Shown here one piece after another: positions 42,722 to 54,254 of a stretch of 64,000 nt of DNA (the stretch's first letter is position 1; the number at the start of each line of letters is the position of its first letter). The position numbers and the translations under genes were made by a program. Under the pieces are notes generated by a model. It had not been told where the DNA came from. It saw only the letters and a program-made list of their open reading frames with translations, and did not search any database. This stretch comes from Pyrenophora tritici-repentis (taxonomy: Eukaryota > Ascomycota > Dothideomycetes > Pleosporales > Pleosporaceae). The DNA is taken from the NCBI RefSeq assembly GCF_003171515.1, contig NC_089390.1, positions 124,001 through 188,000 of the forward strand, in the 5' to 3' direction.

Positions 42722-43666
42722 ACGTTAATGCTCCCGAGGGGTTCACAGGAATGATGGCTATCATACCCAGATAGGCTGACGGGTAGTTGATGACTTCGAG
42801 CCTGCTTACCAAAGGTCGACTTTTGGTAAGACAAGATAGATGAAGCAAGCGTGGAAGTGGTCGAGATCATCATCTCGAGGTTGCATGACTCGAAAAATAC
42901 AGTTGCCCCAGTTATCAATAACCTTATTCAGGGGAAAATCTTCGATATAGCTTATGGTGTTATTGCCATAGAGAACCACCTGCAGCCCTTGTGTTCTATC
43001 TACTGTAACATGATCGAGCTGTACAGCCGTTCAGAATCAGCTTTCGCAATGCCACCACCAAACAACTATACTACAACCTTATTCATCTCTATACTCTAGC
43101 CTATCTATCAAGCAGAAGATGGTGATCATGGTCTGATATCAGACGAGGTCTGTGGCTCCGAGTAGCTGGGTCTAGCATGTGTACTCGCGACCTATGCGAT
43201 CTTCACTCCCACCCGGATGACATGAGATACTCAACATACTGGCGTACAAAGGTCACTGTATGCGCCAGATATGCGTGCTGTGTGCTCACTTACACTGTCA
43301 AGTATTCTATGTCAAAGGTACTCCTATACTTCACGACCTACTTTACTATGAGGGAGATAGGGGTCTTGTGACAGATTTAGTCCTTGTCTGTACTTCTTCA
43401 AGACTCAGCATATGTGGCGTACTCGCTCACAACTTTTTCAAGTCACGGGCATATTGCGTTTGACCATTGCAATCACTCAGCATGTCTCGCGTACTTGACA
43501 TGATCCATTGATATCTCTATATTGAAGCACACCCCTCCCTATGTTTTCCATCAATCTATTCACGATGGCACGATGGAACAATTCAGCCATTGAGGGCACT
43601 CGAGTCTTGGGTGTATAAAAAGCCTCGAAACGACCATTGTTCACCATTAAGATCGCATAGCCGCGC
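42722..43666. other. Intergenic, no gene recognised
   Basis: A+T-richer DNA with only short frames. It separates MITE A4 from the promoter of the LtrA-family gene. Confidence 0.45.
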
Positions 43667-43675
43667 TATATATAT
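43667..43675 (+). promoter_or_regulatory. Probable TATA box of the LtrA-family gene
   Basis: TATATATAT about 70 bp before the ATG at 43742. Position and composition suit a core promoter. Confidence 0.4.
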
Positions 43676-44762
43676 TCTATACACTCATTCTCATATTCCA
43701 GCTCGAGTCCTCCATCCCTTCCAAGATCGTCACTCGACAAAATGACAGACTCCGATTACCACCACCATGCACACGAGAAGAAGCCTTTGACCTTCTTCGC
43801 CTCCCCACTTGCCAGCGACGAGCATCTCGATGACGCCATGCAGCACCAACCTTCCTCCCGTAACAGCAGCGGAAACGACGATGAAAAGAACCCACACCAT
43901 GACCCCGAAGCCGCCCTCCCCCCTCCGTCGACCTCACTACCCAGACCCACCACTCCACCCCCACTTTCCACCGCCACGCAGAAGCCACAACCCAAGAGCT
44001 CTTCTTTGACCTCTATAAGCTCTCCCCCGATCACCGCCTACCTCCACCTCCACTCCACTAACAACCCTCACTAGTCTTCGTCGCAAACCTCACAACATTC
44101 ACCTCCCTCAAAGAAATAAACGACTCCGCCTCCCTCCGCGCCTACATCGGTTTCTTCGCCCTCCTCTGGCTAACCTGGTACTCAAACTCCCTCTACCACG
44201 TACGTTTCACCGCCGACTGCATCTTCGAGCGGATAGCAAAAGCGCTTCACTTCGGCGTCATGATTGGTTTCGCCGTTGTGGGACCTGCATGGGAACCTGG
44301 GAAACCGTCGTATTCGCTCCAGAAATACCAGGTTTTGTCCTTCATACTTATGGTTAGTAGATTGGTTCTTGCGGCCCAGTATGATATGACGCTTTACTTT
44401 GTACGCCGGTATAAAGATACGATATTGCCGTTGGGTCTGGTGGTTGCGAGTACGCTGACGGCGGCGGTGCTGTATGGGGGCATTACGGCGGCGTTGCCAG
44501 CGGAACAGTGCGATGTTGTAAGAGAGGTGTGTAAGCCGTTCCAGACGCGGATTCATGTGGCGTGGTATATTATCAGTATCGCGGAGATTGTTGTGACGGT
44601 GGGTATAAGTTGTCATTGGCGAGTCATCTCGTTCAAAGGAACGCATATACAGCAGCGAACGAGTTTGCTTACCTTGATTGTACTAGGCGAGGGGATTATT
44701 GTCATCTGCAAGGCTGTGTCAAAATTGGTCAAGATTGGGAGTTATTTTGATAGTAGGGTTAC

Positions 44763-44807
44763 GGGACAGATTGTTGCGGGACAGATTGTTGCGGGACAGA
44801 TTGTTGC
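44763..44807 (+). repeat. Triplicated 15-bp unit in the LtrA-family gene
   Basis: Three exact tandem copies of GGGACAGATTGTTGC, in frame, encoding the pentapeptide GQIVA three times within a predicted membrane segment. Possible slippage-prone length polymorphism. Confidence 0.9.
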
Positions 44808-45513
44808 GGGTGTGGTTATTATTGGTAAGTCCTGGCTATATCCCCTACCGCAATTGATTTTCTGGTTCCAGGCTAACACTTCGAATAGACCTCCTTTACA
44901 TGCTCTACTTTGACCGCATGCACGAAGACCACTTCGGCACCATAAAACAGCAAATCTGGGCCTCCCTCCACTTTTTCCTCCACATCATGCTTGTGCTCGT
45001 GCTACAAGGCATATCCTACCTAATAATGTGGGTTGTCGCCCTCCTGCGTCTGGACCGCCTCGACACCCGCTTCCGCACCATCGAAGCTGCCTCCGTCGCC
45101 TTCTCCTACCCCAACGGCACCGACTTCGCTAACACGCTCCGCAAAAACATCGATACCTATCTCTGGAACACTGTTCCCAAGGGAGTTGACGCAAGTAAAG
45201 CCCTGGGGGTCTGGAATGCCAGTTTAACAACCCTGGCGCAGGGGTATGATGGTATGTTGCACGATAGAAAGAATATGAGTGCGGTGGCAGTCATGAAGCA
45301 GAGTTTGAATATAGCGGAGAGTATGGCGATTCAGACTATGTTTGATAGTTTGGGTGTGTCTGTGCCGAAGGATGAGGCGGGGTATGCGGACGTTGTACCG
45401 GATAAAGCGAAGGCGCTTGATAAGATGGACCTTCTGAAGAAGTATGAGAAGAGGTTTGAATTGGCGTTTGATTATGTTTTTCTTTCGGTAGGTTTTCTTC
45501 TTTCCTTTACCAC

Positions 45514-45641
45514 CAGACTCCGCAACAATCAATCGATTGACATGATTGATTCCTATATAGGTTAAAGAATTACTTCATTAGGCAGCCTTTAACCTAGATA
45601 GGAATCAATCATGCCGATCCGATTGATTGTTGCGGAGTCTG
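45514..45641. mobile_element. MITE family A, copy A5 in an LtrA-gene intron
   Basis: 128 bp with the exact duplication TTTACCAC (45506-45513, 45642-45649). It sits between a GTAGGT donor (45488) and a branch-site/acceptor (GCTAAC...TTTAG, 45688), so it lengthens the intron from about 65 to 201 bp. By eye it shows no interior difference from A1. Confidence 0.92.
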
Positions 45642-45961
45642 TTTACCACGCCTACCATCTGGATACCGGAGCTAACTTGCCCATTTAGGCTGGCCTTGCT
45701 CTTACTTTCATAGCATATATCGCGTTCCTCTCTCTACAACAGGAAAGACGCCATCTGTGTGAGTACCTTCGCCTCCTTGTCATGCTCGTCACTGGCTTCA
45801 CTATTTGCCTCATCTGTCTCGTCACCACAAACAAGAAAGAGCAAAAGGTGTACATGGAGAGTGCGTGGATGCTGCCGACAATTTGTATCTTGTTCTTTCT
45901 TTGTGTGGTGGCGAGGCATATAAGGAGGCCGAAGTGGATGAAGAGGGAGAAGGCGGAGTAG

Positions 45962-47230
45962 AACAAGTGAGATACACAGAGAAATGATGCTAGTTCGAGA
46001 AGCATACATCGGACGTTGAGATGGGGTAGATAACGCTTGGCGGCTATTCTGCATACACGAAGATAGCGGATGTAGCCGGATCCCTTCTTCAGACATGATC
46101 TCGGTATAAATAGCCGTGGGCTTGTACCTATGTGGCAAGTTCATACATTTCGTGGCTATCCCCATTCCGGAAGACCTTCATCAGTAATACCCCCGTCCCG
46201 CTCTCCGGAAAAAAAGTGTTGGCAGTGACGATCCGATCAACGACAACCTTTAGATGCTGTTGTTCCTGCCAGGCGCTACAGTTCCCGCAATGCTCTGCCT
46301 TTTTTACTAAGCACTTTCGTTCTCGCAAGGCCCCCTTATTCTCACTAGGATATGTCGCCCTTACTAGGCACTATGATTCTCGCGCGGCGCTGTTGTTCTT
46401 ACCAGCCGCTGCGGAAGCTGAAAAGGTACTTGACCGAGGTAGCCACACGACCATGAGTCGTGTCTACGAGAAACATCGCTAATATTCCGCGGTGTATCTG
46501 GTAACCTGCAGGAAAGGTGCTTTAATTGGTGGTATATCTGGGAGAAGGCAGCCGGTAAAGTCCTGTAGGCGTGTGTTTGCATTTTGACGGCGTTATGGAG
46601 GTTTAAAAGGTGATAGTTGCGCCGCAAATGCGAAATGAGGCCGGATGGCGCATTGACCCGGACCGCGTATTACGCCGTAGACTACGGACCACGATTATGG
46701 GCGGTCTCACCTGTCATCATTTGTCAAATTGAGGTTGCAATACTATTGGTGGAAGCTTTGACATGTTGTATTGGAAGGGCAGAAGGTAGAGCGAAGTTCA
46801 AAGCGTTCGAAATAGCGGTGTGCTAGAAAAGGTTGTGAATACACTCTAGGAAGAAATCTATATGAAATCCAGCAGCAATGCGAATCCGAAAGCTCCGCTA
46901 GCAGACGGAAACATCAAGAAAAGCTTTTGGTGCCAAGTGTGGAGAAATCGTGAGCTTGTATTTATTTCTCCGCTGGACTCAGGCATAAAACACGACAGTG
47001 GTAGTACCCGAAGCTTGGGCTCATACCTAAACCGTGGACTCGGACAGATCTAAACTGATTCATCTATTCATCCATATCTGAACCAGATTAGTGGGGTGCA
47101 GATAGGGTTAGCATGACTTTGTTCAATGTTGATAAGAAGGGCGTCCTCCAACGCCCATTTCCTTCATTCTCCTCATCCCCAACTCAACCCTCCACCTGAC
47201 AAATACCACCCGATTTTCAACACTATCACC
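45962..47230. other. Intergenic, no gene recognised
   Basis: Short frames only. The last about 120 bases before 47231 are pyrimidine-rich and form the leader of the secreted-protein gene. Confidence 0.45.
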
Positions 47231-47582
47231 ATGCAGATTCAAGCAATCGTACTCGCCTTGGTCGCCACGACCTACGCTACGGTAAGCATCTTTCTTTGAG
47301 AGAGCATTTCCAGAGACTGATACTTGAGATCCAAGTCATGCTACAAGCACCAGGAAAAGTTCCTCCCGAGCCACGCCGAAGTGCATGCTGGCGGTACCAC
47401 AACCGAAGACTGGTCGTACTGCCCAGACGAAAACGGATGTTGCTCGGATGGTAAGACGTTTTACCGCTGCAAGAACGTAAGTCGTGCTCCTTCTCTGTCT
47501 TTGGGAGCGATGCGCTAACGATGTGCAGTTCTGTGCAGCTGGTAGTTCCTGCACTATTTTTGCTACCGGGTCTTCTTGCTAG
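47231..47582 (+). CDS. Small secreted cysteine-rich protein, three exons
   Basis: Predicted 81-residue precursor: exons 47231-47281, 47336-47476 and 47529-47582, all introns phase 0 (54 and 52 bp). Residues 1-16 (MQIQAIVLALVATTYA) form a signal peptide. The mature part of about 65 residues has eight cysteines, including a CC pair (ENGCCSDGKTFYRCKNFCAA), enough for four disulfides. Layout fits secreted fungal effectors or defensin-like peptides; no named family is recognised and no activity can be assigned. The intron choices are the only ones that keep the Cys-rich frame open. Confidence 0.7.
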
Positions 47583-47966
47583 GGCTGTGTCAAGTGGACA
47601 AAAAGTTCGCATTGTTGGAGACATGTAGATAAAGTTAATGGATTTATATTTCGACAGATAAATTAGTGTTTCAGTACAAGCAACTAATTGTTCTTGTACA
47701 ACCACGTGGCAATCGCACTTCATGTCCCTAATTGAGTGCAGCCGTGGAAACCGCCCGCCGCCTTTCTAATCTCCTATCACAGTTAGCCGCACACGCTAAT
47801 AGAACGATCGCAGAAATCACAAACAATCTCCTTGGCCGTCTACAGACCACCTTTCAAGCGGCTTACGATATTCCAAGTAATGGCGCACCACCTTCCTGAC
47901 ATCTTACGGCAGCGCTGAAGATATGTAGGAACAATCCACCGCGTTACGACGGCCACCCCCTTGAAG
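47583..47966. other. Short intergenic stretch
   Basis: 3' flank of the secreted-protein gene and decayed upstream region of the Fic/Doc remnant; no gene seen. Confidence 0.4.
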
Positions 47967-48572
47967 ATGGCCTCCACAATCAGAACATTCCGCTTCCTTA
48001 TTGCGTCGCAAATTATGCGCCTTCACGGCACACTGATTGCCAACGCCACCCCAACACAGCCGTTTTAGCTAGAATCAGCTGTACAGTCTCCAATAATTAC
48101 CAAGCACTACACGGGCGAAGAAAATCTGTTCCTTGTCGCAGCATCTCTCTCGGAAAAGATTATGAAGAATCACCCTTACCAAGACGGAAACAAAAGAACG
48201 GCACTTCTCGCTGCAGACATGTTTCTCAAGATCAACGGCTACGAACTCCAGCCAGTTCCTGCACAGCCAGGTACGATGACGAAGAAACTCGAACAAGCGC
48301 TTGTCGCGGCGTGTACGAATGAGTGGACGGCAGAAGACTTGGGGAAGTTCTATAAAAGGGATGGCAAAAGAGGTGCACATGTAGATTACATGTCCTTCAA
48401 TCTTTCAAGTGCCCCTCCGATTCGTGGTATAATGGTACTAGCCATTTCCGCAAACTCGGCTATCTTATATCAGCATGCGGGGAATGAGAGTGTGGGAACT
48501 TGGCTGAGTACCATCTGCAGTTCCGTCCAGGGCGATTGTGTGATTCACGCCAAAGAGGTACAGGGTTGCTGA
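47967..48572 (+). pseudogene. Fic/Doc-family protein gene with premature stop
   Basis: The frame from the ATG at 47967 (MASTIRTFRFLIASQIMRLH) is closed by TAG at 48066-48068. The same frame then continues through LESAVQSPI and KIMKNHPYQDGNKRTALLAA, the HP(F/Y)xDGNKR motif of Doc-type Fic proteins, to a stop at 48572. Fic-fold enzymes transfer AMP or phosphate to target proteins; Doc-type relatives occur in fungi, with unknown role. The C-terminal part after DLGKFYKRDG looks unlike the usual end of the family. With one stop before the active-site motif, the copy is probably inactive. Confidence 0.75.
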
Positions 48573-48796
48573 ACTTGTGTTCGCAGTGGATTGACGAGGT
48601 AGCTGTTGAGGAATAACGAGGCGGGGGCAACTAGGGGAAGAGTCTACCGAGCAGGATGTCAGCAGTATACAGCCGGGTATAGTATAGTGTGACGGCTACC
48701 AAGGGCAAAGTGCTAAGTATCGTGGAAGTAGGTCAATGCGAACCTATCCGGAGGGTTCGAAGGAGCCAATGGGTTACCTGCGAGGCTGCGACTGGC

Positions 48797-49045
48797 CTAT
48801 AGAGCATAGCCGATCTCTGCAGGAATTAAGACATAAGCTTCTCCTGGGTCCCCAATTGCGATAACGACTTTCTTGTTAACAAATGTACCCTCTGGGCTTG
48901 GTTTCGCAAACGTTGCCGTCGTGCTATGGTACCATCTTGCAGCTGCGGCGCGAGAGCGTCGATCGATTACCGCAGGGAGAGGTCTTGGTGGGTTGAAAGT
49001 GGAAATCGCAGTTCGCACAATCGTGATTCGGAATCCGGCAAACAT
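48797..49045 (-). CDS. Uncertain small ORF with mitochondrial-like N-terminus
   Basis: 82 residues. The Arg-rich, acid-poor N-terminus ending RWYHSTT resembles a mitochondrial targeting peptide, but no folded domain follows and no splice extension was found. It may be chance. Confidence 0.2.
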   Translation of the reverse strand: MFAGFRITIVRTAISTFNPPRPLPAVIDRRSRAAAARWYHSTTATFAKPSPEGTFVNKKVVIAIGDPGEAYVLIPAEIGYAL

Positions 49046-49637
49046 CGCTTAATAGGGTTTGGAGAAACAAGGGTCATCTCGGAGAAAAGTGTCGTGTAAG
49101 CACAGTTGTGGAGGAAAGAACGGCAATAGGTGGATGCGGCCCGCTGGACTTACTGTAAGTGGATGAGTGTTCATTGCACGTGATTGTTCTTGCTCGGATG
49201 CAGTTCGCCAAGCCCGCCCGCCCCGAAAGGAGGCGGTCCATCCACTCCGCTGAGTCCGCTCCCCATCCCGCCAGCTATCCCCACAAGCTTGCGAGCCGCG
49301 ACGGCAGCGTGTGTTTGTGGCTGGGCTATCTGAATCCACATTCCCGTCATGTGTCCTTGCGTTTGTTGTGCGTTTCTCCGATCGATGCATCACCGTTCGC
49401 AGTGGCCCTGGCTGCTGACACCGACACCATCTCCACATCTGGGCCACGGCCCGTTGAGCTGCCCTGATACGACCCCGGAAGGAACAACACGAACGCGGGT
49501 GGCGGATCTTACCACATTCCGTCATTAGCGCTCTTCACGCCTTGCAAAAGTCATCACGAGCAGGAATAGGAGTGAGCGAGACGACATGCACGACGAAAGA
49601 AGAAAGAGTGTGATTACTTCCTCCGTCTACCTATCTA

Positions 49638-49880
49638 ACGTCCTTCCCTGTGTGCTGGGACACCCGCTGTGCTGGGACAAATGAGGGGTACTTTGACCTT
49701 CAACACCTCGTTTTATTCTTACACCCTAATAATTGCTGTAAGTTTGTATTTGCTATATGCTAGAGCTATTCATAAACTTATCTTACTCCTTCTGACTAAA
49801 AATTACATTGCTATTGCCGCTCTTTTTACGAAAGTTACAAGCAGCCTTCTTTGCGTGCATAATAGTGTCGGTGTTGCGGT
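49638..49880 (+). repeat. E1 left terminal inverted repeat
   Basis: Inverted counterpart of 54255-54502. The outer about 65 bp differ at few positions; the inner part is more diverged, with indels. The inner limit is approximate. Confidence 0.8.
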
Positions 49881-50447
49881 GGAGTGAACAGTGCGCATGT
49901 GCGGAGAATTGAAGGATTGAACTGAGGTTGTATTGTACAAGCTATGGAAAGTTTATGTAGATGGGTGACGTCAACCGTGCTAGTCCCAAATAGGCATCGT
50001 TCCATTACAAATGTGAGTTGCGACTGCAGGAGAGACCCCAAACCGTGACAGTCGGTTTACTGTAATACTATATAGAAGCTCCTAGCGTCTAGAACACTTC
50101 TAGAAGATTGTGGTTATGTCCTAGAGACCTTGCGACAGCGCGGTGAGTTACGTTTAGCCTCGTGGCGCCTACAACGCCTATGTTCATGCAAGATCGCAGT
50201 CGTGGTCGGTACCTCGGCTCACAACAAGCGGCCCCATGTGCCTCACGTAATCATCTCCGCGTAATCTATTTAGCAGGTATCAGAACCGTGGCTTAGCTCT
50301 AGCGGGTCAGAGCGTAAAAACTCTAACGCAAAGGGCGTCATTAAGGAAGATTGCTAACAAGACCTGTATCTTATAGAGACTACATTTATACTGCGCTGTA
50401 AAGTCTATACTATGTTTACAGTAAAGCGAGTCTATTAACGCACAACG

Positions 50448-53400
50448 CTAGGAAATCCTGAGGAGAACTACACGACCAGATCCAAGCCCTAGACAAGCTA
50501 TGCCCTCGCGTACTGCGGTCGTCTTTGATCGATATTCCGGCGGAAGCCATAGGAAGCGTTGCTGGTTGCGCAATATCCACTGATCCTGCACTAGAATGTA
50601 GGAGGACTGCGACTGCGGCCTAGAGAGCGATGTGAAAACAGAAGTTTGATGCAAAGGAATGTCGCCTTTATTCGTGTGAAGGGCATGGCCATCTGGCGAG
50701 AAAACAATATAAGAAATATCCTTGAAATGGAGATCGAGCGTGCTGCGACGCGTCCCTGTCGCCGCCTCCCACAGTCGTACTGTCTTGTTCCAGGATGCCG
50801 ATGCGACTAGCTGCCCGTCTGGCGAGAAGGCCACCGCCCTGACCCAGCCGGAATGGCCTTCGAGCGTGCTGCGACACGTTCCTGTCCACGCCTCCCACAG
50901 CCTTATCTTGTCAGAAGATGCCGACGCGACTAGCTGCCCGTCTGGCGAGAAGACCACCGCTCTGACACACAAGGAATGGCCCTCGAGCGTGCTGCGACAC
51001 GTTCCTGTCCCTGCCTCCCACAGCCGTACTGTCTTGTCAGAAGATGCCGACGCGACTAGCTGCCCGTCTGGCGAGAAGACCACCGCCGTGACCAAGTCGG
51101 AATGTCCCTCGAGTGTACTCCGACACGTCCCTGTCCCTGCCTCCCACAGCCGTACTGTCGTGTCGCGAGATATCGACGCGACCAGCTGCCCGTCTGGCGA
51201 GAAGGCCACCGCCGTGACCAAGTCGGAATGGCCCTCGAGCATGCTGCGACACGTTCCTGTCCCGGCCTCTCACAGTCGTACTGTCTTGTCCCAAGATGTG
51301 GACGCAATTAGCTGCCCGTCTGGCGAGAAGGCCACCGCCGTGACTACGTTGCAATGTCCCTCGAGCGTACTCCGACACGTTCCTGTCCCTGCCTCCCACA
51401 GCCGTACTGTGCTGTCTTCAGATGCTGACGCGACTAGCTGCCCGTCTGGCGAGAAGGCCACCGCCGTGACATAAGAGGAATGGCCTTCGAGCGTGCTGCG
51501 ACACGCGTCCCAACCTGCTTCTTTCATAGACAGCATCTTGACCTTTTCTGGCACTTGGCTCACGAAAGTTTGTCGTATTAGGCTCCTCTCTGGTGCGAAC
51601 ACTACCGCGGAGCAATAGATCTGCAGCGGCGCATCTGCGAGCACAGACTGAAACCGCAGCACGAACCGCTTAGCGTCGTGAAGAAAGACTGAAACTAGGC
51701 TTACAGATAGCTGTGTTGCACATTAGCAGAGTAGTAGCAAGGTGTTTTGTAAAAATCTTACGCCGGTAAGTGCTTGAAGGCTGTCGAGCAAGTCGATGCA
51801 TCTGCTCGATTCTCTCATAAGGCTCATGGCTTCGAGCCAACAAAAAAGGTGGTGCTGCAGAAATAGGTGCGTCGCGTCTCCGTCAACGATACCTTGCCCA
51901 CTCTGCTTGAGGTGATCGACCCAGTAACGACACGCATATTGAAGATCAGGTGACAGACTACTAGCAATTGTCTGTTCATCTATCTCGCTCCTTAGCACTC
52001 CGGGGCCTGAGAGGCCGCACATGTCCTGACGAAGACCGCTTGATTGAGACATGAGCTCGAGGCAGCGAAATGCGAGCTCCCTATGTGTGCCCTTCTCATC
52101 CACCCAAAACGGGCTCTTTCCTTGTTTTGGGGGGTCAACAAGGAACTCGCGAAAGGACAAGTGCAGTAGCCTAATAGGAACGTCCTTCTTACTAGGAACA
52201 CTAAGAACGGAGTGCAAGCCTTTTAACCGATGTTGGACTTGTGTTTGTGGGACTTGAAGAAGGCGTGCAAGAGACACGACAGAGAGAGGGCTCTCTAGGA
52301 TAACTATGCTTCCTACAAGTTCACTAAATGCCTGAAGCCACGGTTCTTTGTCCCTTTCCTCTTTCCCGATAAGCAGTTGGTGCAATACCAGGGAGTAGAG
52401 TTGATCAAGCGGTGAAAGAATGAACTTCGGATTATGCACGACGTTGTTTAAATACTCTTCTGGATCGCTGAAGTCTGCGCCAATATATCGACATACGGTG
52501 GCAGCGTAGATGAACAGCGGTACAGAAAGCTCTACAAGAGCCTGAATCTGGTTTTGGGTCGGCCAGCCTGCAGACAATATATGCTCCTTGCGTATCACAC
52601 AGAGCTCATGCTCTAGGAAGAGACGAATGTCGTGTTCAATCGTGCTCCTTGGTACTTCGTGAAGGACTAGGTCCTGGTATATGCCGTTCGGCATCTCCTT
52701 GAAGCCCAGGCGGATGTGGAGCTCTGGCCGGCTAGTCACCACGATCCGCAGCTGCACTAGTCGAATGTCTTTTGTCCGAGCAAGTAGCTGAAGGATCGCT
52801 CTGATGTCGGCTTCTCGCTCACATTCGTCTAGCGCGTCAATCACGACAACACGCGCCAAGGCCCGCGAACGAGCCTGCTTTATCCCCAAGAGTGGCTGCA
52901 GGATCAGCTTCTCGAACTGGTCTTTCAGGGCCTTGTGTGAAATAGTCGGGTCCTCGTCGAGCGTCTTCCTGATGCCTGGTAGCATGCCTGGCTCGCAGGC
53001 GACTAGATCAGTGGCGATGGTGGTAAAGAACCGTGAGGCGTTGCCGCGCTCGCCCTCGCCTTTCTTGAAGAAGAAGCTTGCTCCGAGCTGCCCTCGACTG
53101 GCGAACAACTGAGCGACCGTCCGCGCTATCGTAGACTTTCCCGTGCCCGCCATGCCGCTCAGCCAGAATATGGACTTACCATCCTTGCTGTTCGCCCATG
53201 TTGTGATCTCGTCTAGCAGCTCGGTGCGGGTGTTTGGTAGACATCGTGCGTTGTGCTCTTCGTTGTGGGAATTGAAGGAGGCGCCTATCGCGACAGGCAG
53301 TTTGGCTAGATCCAGCTTCTGGTCTATGCTAAACACAACGACTCTGTATAGTCAGTGAGAAGCTGGGTCTGCGTACGAAATATCTAGGGACAGAAGCTTA

Positions 53401-53820
53401 CGTCTGATCGACCTGCAGTGCCAAGCCGAATTTCTGCTCGTATCCTTCTAAGGTCGAAAAGATCTTATCAACCTGCTTGCTCGTAAACGGCCATCTGAGC
53501 GCACGGAAGCCGATCCTGTTCATGGTCTTGCGAGCCTTCCCTGGATCTAGCTTTGTCTTCAAGTCCTCTAGGTCTCGAAGGCATTGTTTGAGCGATTCGA
53601 ACAGACCCTGGGTGGTAGAGAGACGCGTCTTGTCCTGGCTGTCGAGAAGCTGCTTGTTCGTCTCCAGGATGTGGGTGATGTCGCCGACTTTTCTCTGCAC
53701 ACGCTCGATATCGTCCTTTGCGTCCTTGACGGCCATAGAGTACTGGAAGCAGAGCGAGGCGATCTTAGCGGACATGTCGATTACCGCGATGACGCTCGCT
53801 GCGCCCGAAAGGCCATCCAT
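50448..53820 (-). pseudogene. NLR-1: NACHT-WD40 STAND protein, one in-frame stop
   Basis: Exons 53820-53402, 53343-51762 and 51710-50448 (introns of 58 and 51 bp), 1,087 codons. Residues 1-140 are a helical N-terminal domain (MDGLSGAASVIAVIDMSAKI) of the type found at the head of fungal NLRs. NACHT: Walker A GMAGTGKST at about 203-211, Walker B VVVIDALDEC near 305. A linker APLQIYCSAVVFAPERSLI leads to six 41-42-residue WD40 repeats (50751-51503) and a degenerate seventh. TGA at 51272-51270 replaces the Trp codon found at that place in the sister repeats, so the protein would end in WD repeat 2. Such proteins act as intracellular sensors in fungal non-self recognition and cell death. The gene is the sole cargo of element E1. 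Confidence 0.85.
50751..51503 (-). repeat. WD40 repeat array with high internal conservation
   Basis: Six tandem units of 126 bp (one of 123) encoding CRSTLEGHS...AVAFSPDGQLVASAS-type blades. Units differ mainly at a few positions after EGH and at SxD. Near-identity between units is the hallmark of fungal NLR repeats under concerted evolution with diversifying selection. Confidence 0.9.
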
Positions 53821-54254
53821 GATGCGAGGTCTGCGACGGAGACGGAGTACACCAGTAGATCGCGGTTCGCGTCGTTGTAGGCTGACCGAGCAGCCAGGCC
53901 GCTGTCAGGCTGAGAGCAGTGCTGCGATCCATTCTCAACTGCACAAGGCTAAGAAGGGAGGCACAGCTAAGCGCTGCAGCATCGCGGGGGCATGTACAGA
54001 AGAGGCGAGACGATGCTAGGGTTTGCACAGCCACAGTTGTGTCAGCCACAGTAAGTTAATTGCAGTCGAGATGATTACGTGTGATGTGCGGAGTCGCTTT
54101 CCGCTAGCCGAAGTCTCAAGTGGGGTAACGATCTTGCATAGAAATGGGTGTTACAGCCGACACAAGGCTGGTTATAGCTTACTGCACGATAGTGGTGCTC
54201 CTAAGGCTAGACAAAATCCCTCTATAAGTATAGTAGGTAGCAAGGCTACTCCAA

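Larger units (their letters stand above)
43742..45961 (+). pseudogene. LtrA-family multi-pass membrane protein, probably damaged
   Basis: ELFFDL at 43996 followed after a 60-bp gap by FVANLTTFTSLKEIN (44075 on) is the signature of the low-temperature-requirement A family. Many hydrophobic segments follow (FFALLWLTWYSN, FGVMIGFAVVG, LHFFLHIMLVLVLQGISYLI, then LALTFIAYIAFLSL and LVMLVTGFTICLICLV). Introns: about 44015-44074, whose donor reads ATAAGC instead of GTAAGC; 44825-44888; and 45488-45688, which holds MITE A5. The Pro-rich N-terminal exon (43742 on) is out of frame with ELFFDL unless an intron about 43859-43981 is used. The final exon ends RRPKWMKREKAE. The broken donor makes it a likely pseudogene unless AT-AG splicing occurs. 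Confidence 0.75.

Noticed and set aside
42851..43099. 82-residue plus-strand frame near MITE A4
   Set aside because: No motif, no splice context, A+T-rich setting.
50722..51474. 250-residue plus-strand frame with repeated Cys-Pro-Ser-Gly-Glu-Lys
   Set aside because: Antisense shadow of the WD40 repeats.
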